Assembly (NCBI RefSeq): GCF_000153325.1
Contig: NZ_CH724141.1
Span: 1,660,610-1,724,609, forward strand
DNA from: Photobacterium sp. SKA34
Lineage (GTDB): Bacteria > Pseudomonadota > Gammaproteobacteria > Enterobacterales > Vibrionaceae
DNA length: 64,000 bases
Direction: 5' to 3'
Shown here: in pieces, positions 63,347 to 64,000 of the stretch
How positions within the stretch are numbered: position 1 is the stretch's first letter
Layout: the number at the start of each line of letters is the position of its first letter
Notes under the pieces: generated by a model
Told to the model about the DNA's origin: nothing
Databases searched by the model: none
The model's input: only the letters and a program-made list of their open reading frames with translations
Position numbers and translations under genes: made by a program

Positions 63347-64000
63347 ATGGAAGAATCAGCCTACGGTGCTGGAATGTTACTCACGATGAGCACAAAAGAG
63401 CTTCAGAAACTCGAAACAATACAAAACGTTTGTGATAAGCGTATTAGACAAATTGATGCTTCTAAAATCCTGAACTTAAGCCGTAGGCATATTCAAAGAT
63501 TGGTTAATCAATACCGACAGTTCGGGGCTAATGGTTTAATTTCAAAAAAGCGAACTAAGCCAAGTAATCGTCAATTCAATGCATCATTGAAAAAACAAGT
63601 TATTGATTTAATTCAGACTCATTACTTCGATTTTGGTCCTACGCTAGCCGCAGAAAAATTAGCTGAAATTCATGATATTAGACTCTCTACTGAAACCATC
63701 AGAAAATGGATGGTTTCGGTAAAACTTTGGAAACCAAAGGTTAAGAAAAGACGTAAGATTTATCAACCGAGAGCGAGAAGAGATTGTATAGGCGAACTTA
63801 TTCAGCTTGATGGTTCCCCCCACGACTGGTTCGAAGGCCGAGCCGATAAATGTACATTGCTTGTTTTTATTGATGACGCAACAAGCGCCATCATGCATTT
63901 ATATTTTTGTGATTCTGAGTCGACGTTTTCATATATGGCTGCGACTAAGCAGTATATACAACAGCATGGTAAGCCTGTCGCGCTCTACACGGATAAACAC
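63347..64000 (+). CDS. ISNCY-family transposase, N-terminal 218 codons
   Basis: Frame open from ATG 63347 to the window end (218 codons, no stop). Alternative starts at 63374 (ATGTTACTC) and 63386 (MSTKEL) are possible. HTH near 36-60 (QIDASKILNLSRRHIQRLVNQY), linker LISKKRTKPSN, FGPTLAAEKLAE block, then the RNase-H-like catalytic part: first Asp in LIQLDGSPHDWFEGR, VFIDDATS, and YTDKH at the edge, a match to the ISNCY transposase pattern. No frameshift seen in the visible part. Confidence 0.85.
   Translation, partial: MEESAYGAGMLLTMSTKELQKLETIQNVCDKRIRQIDASKILNLSRRHIQRLVNQYRQFGANGLISKKRTKPSNRQFNASLKKQVIDLIQTHYFDFGPTLAAEKLAEIHDIRLSTETIRKWMVSVKLWKPKVKKRRKIYQPRARRDCIGELIQLDGSPHDWFEGRADKCTLLVFIDDATSAIMHLYFCDSESTFSYMAATKQYIQQHGKPVALYTDKH

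Larger units (their letters stand above)
63293..64000 (+). mobile_element. ISNCY-family insertion sequence, left part
   Basis: Boundary on the left is approximate (somewhere about 63260-63293) and the element runs past the window end. It contains subterminal direct repeats and the 5' part of an intact-looking transposase gene. The target-site duplication and right inverted repeat cannot be seen. Confidence 0.7.

Noticed and set aside
1..64000. CRISPR arrays, rRNA or tRNA genes
   Set aside because: No regularly spaced long direct repeats apart from the four hipBA operators, and no tRNA-like or rRNA sequence recognised.

Overview
The window is 64 kb of chromosomal DNA, AT-rich and densely coded, from a marine gammaproteobacterium of the Vibrionaceae; Photobacterium is the best guess and Aliivibrio/Vibrio are alternatives. 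Supporting this are family-restricted genes: a VxrA-type DUF3404 sensor kinase with VxrB and VxrC, an RpoQ-like second RpoS-type sigma factor, a HlyU-family (PF10115) protein, and a MerR-photolyase-DUF3833 operon. From memory, several of these (pntAB next to vxrAB, nadE, the merR-phr operon) lie on chromosome II in Vibrio cholerae, so a secondary chromosome is plausible but not proven.

Layout. 1-5.2 kb: end of viaA, a glutamate-receptor-like protein, an NfeD/SPFH pair, rlmF. 5.6-18.2 kb: a putative light-response block. It holds two DUF523-DUF1722 paralogues flanking a Trp-rich small protein, metY, and then a ten-gene run headed by a LitR/CarH-type MerR regulator: photolyase, SnoaL-like, SDR, FAD oxidoreductase, DUF1365, Cfa-like methyltransferase, DUF2878, chalcone-isomerase-like and DUF3833. 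Paired TGTACA boxes lie upstream of both the first DUF523 gene and merR. 18.5-25 kb: YbjD/OLD nuclease, a VOC protein, a 5'-nucleotidase-like enzyme, a BASS-like transporter and small proteins. 25-33.5 kb: pntAB, vxrABC, nnrS with an NsrR-like operator, yoaH, an HD hydrolase. 33.6-44 kb: nadE and a NadD-like gene, an acyltransferase, LysR/chrA, a DUF1439 lipoprotein, an rpoQ-like gene, and mntH with a Fur box.

44-55.5 kb is more accessory: an orphan tyrosine recombinase, exported proteins of unknown role, a DinI-like gene with a LexA box, a decayed DUF4279-like gene, a second lepB-type signal peptidase, and a lipoprotein gene whose reading frame continues 59 codons past its stop. 55.8-62.6 kb: trhO, an outer-membrane barrel, hipBA with four evenly spaced operators, a grxB-old-yellow-enzyme operon divergent from a LysR gene, and small proteins. 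The window ends inside an ISNCY-family insertion sequence.

The most coherent systems are the light/photoprotection regulon (DNA repair plus probable membrane-lipid modification under one MerR operator type) and the self-regulated hipBA module. No rRNA, tRNA, CRISPR array or complete prophage was seen. Functions are assigned by reading motifs and remembered family features; no database search was run.
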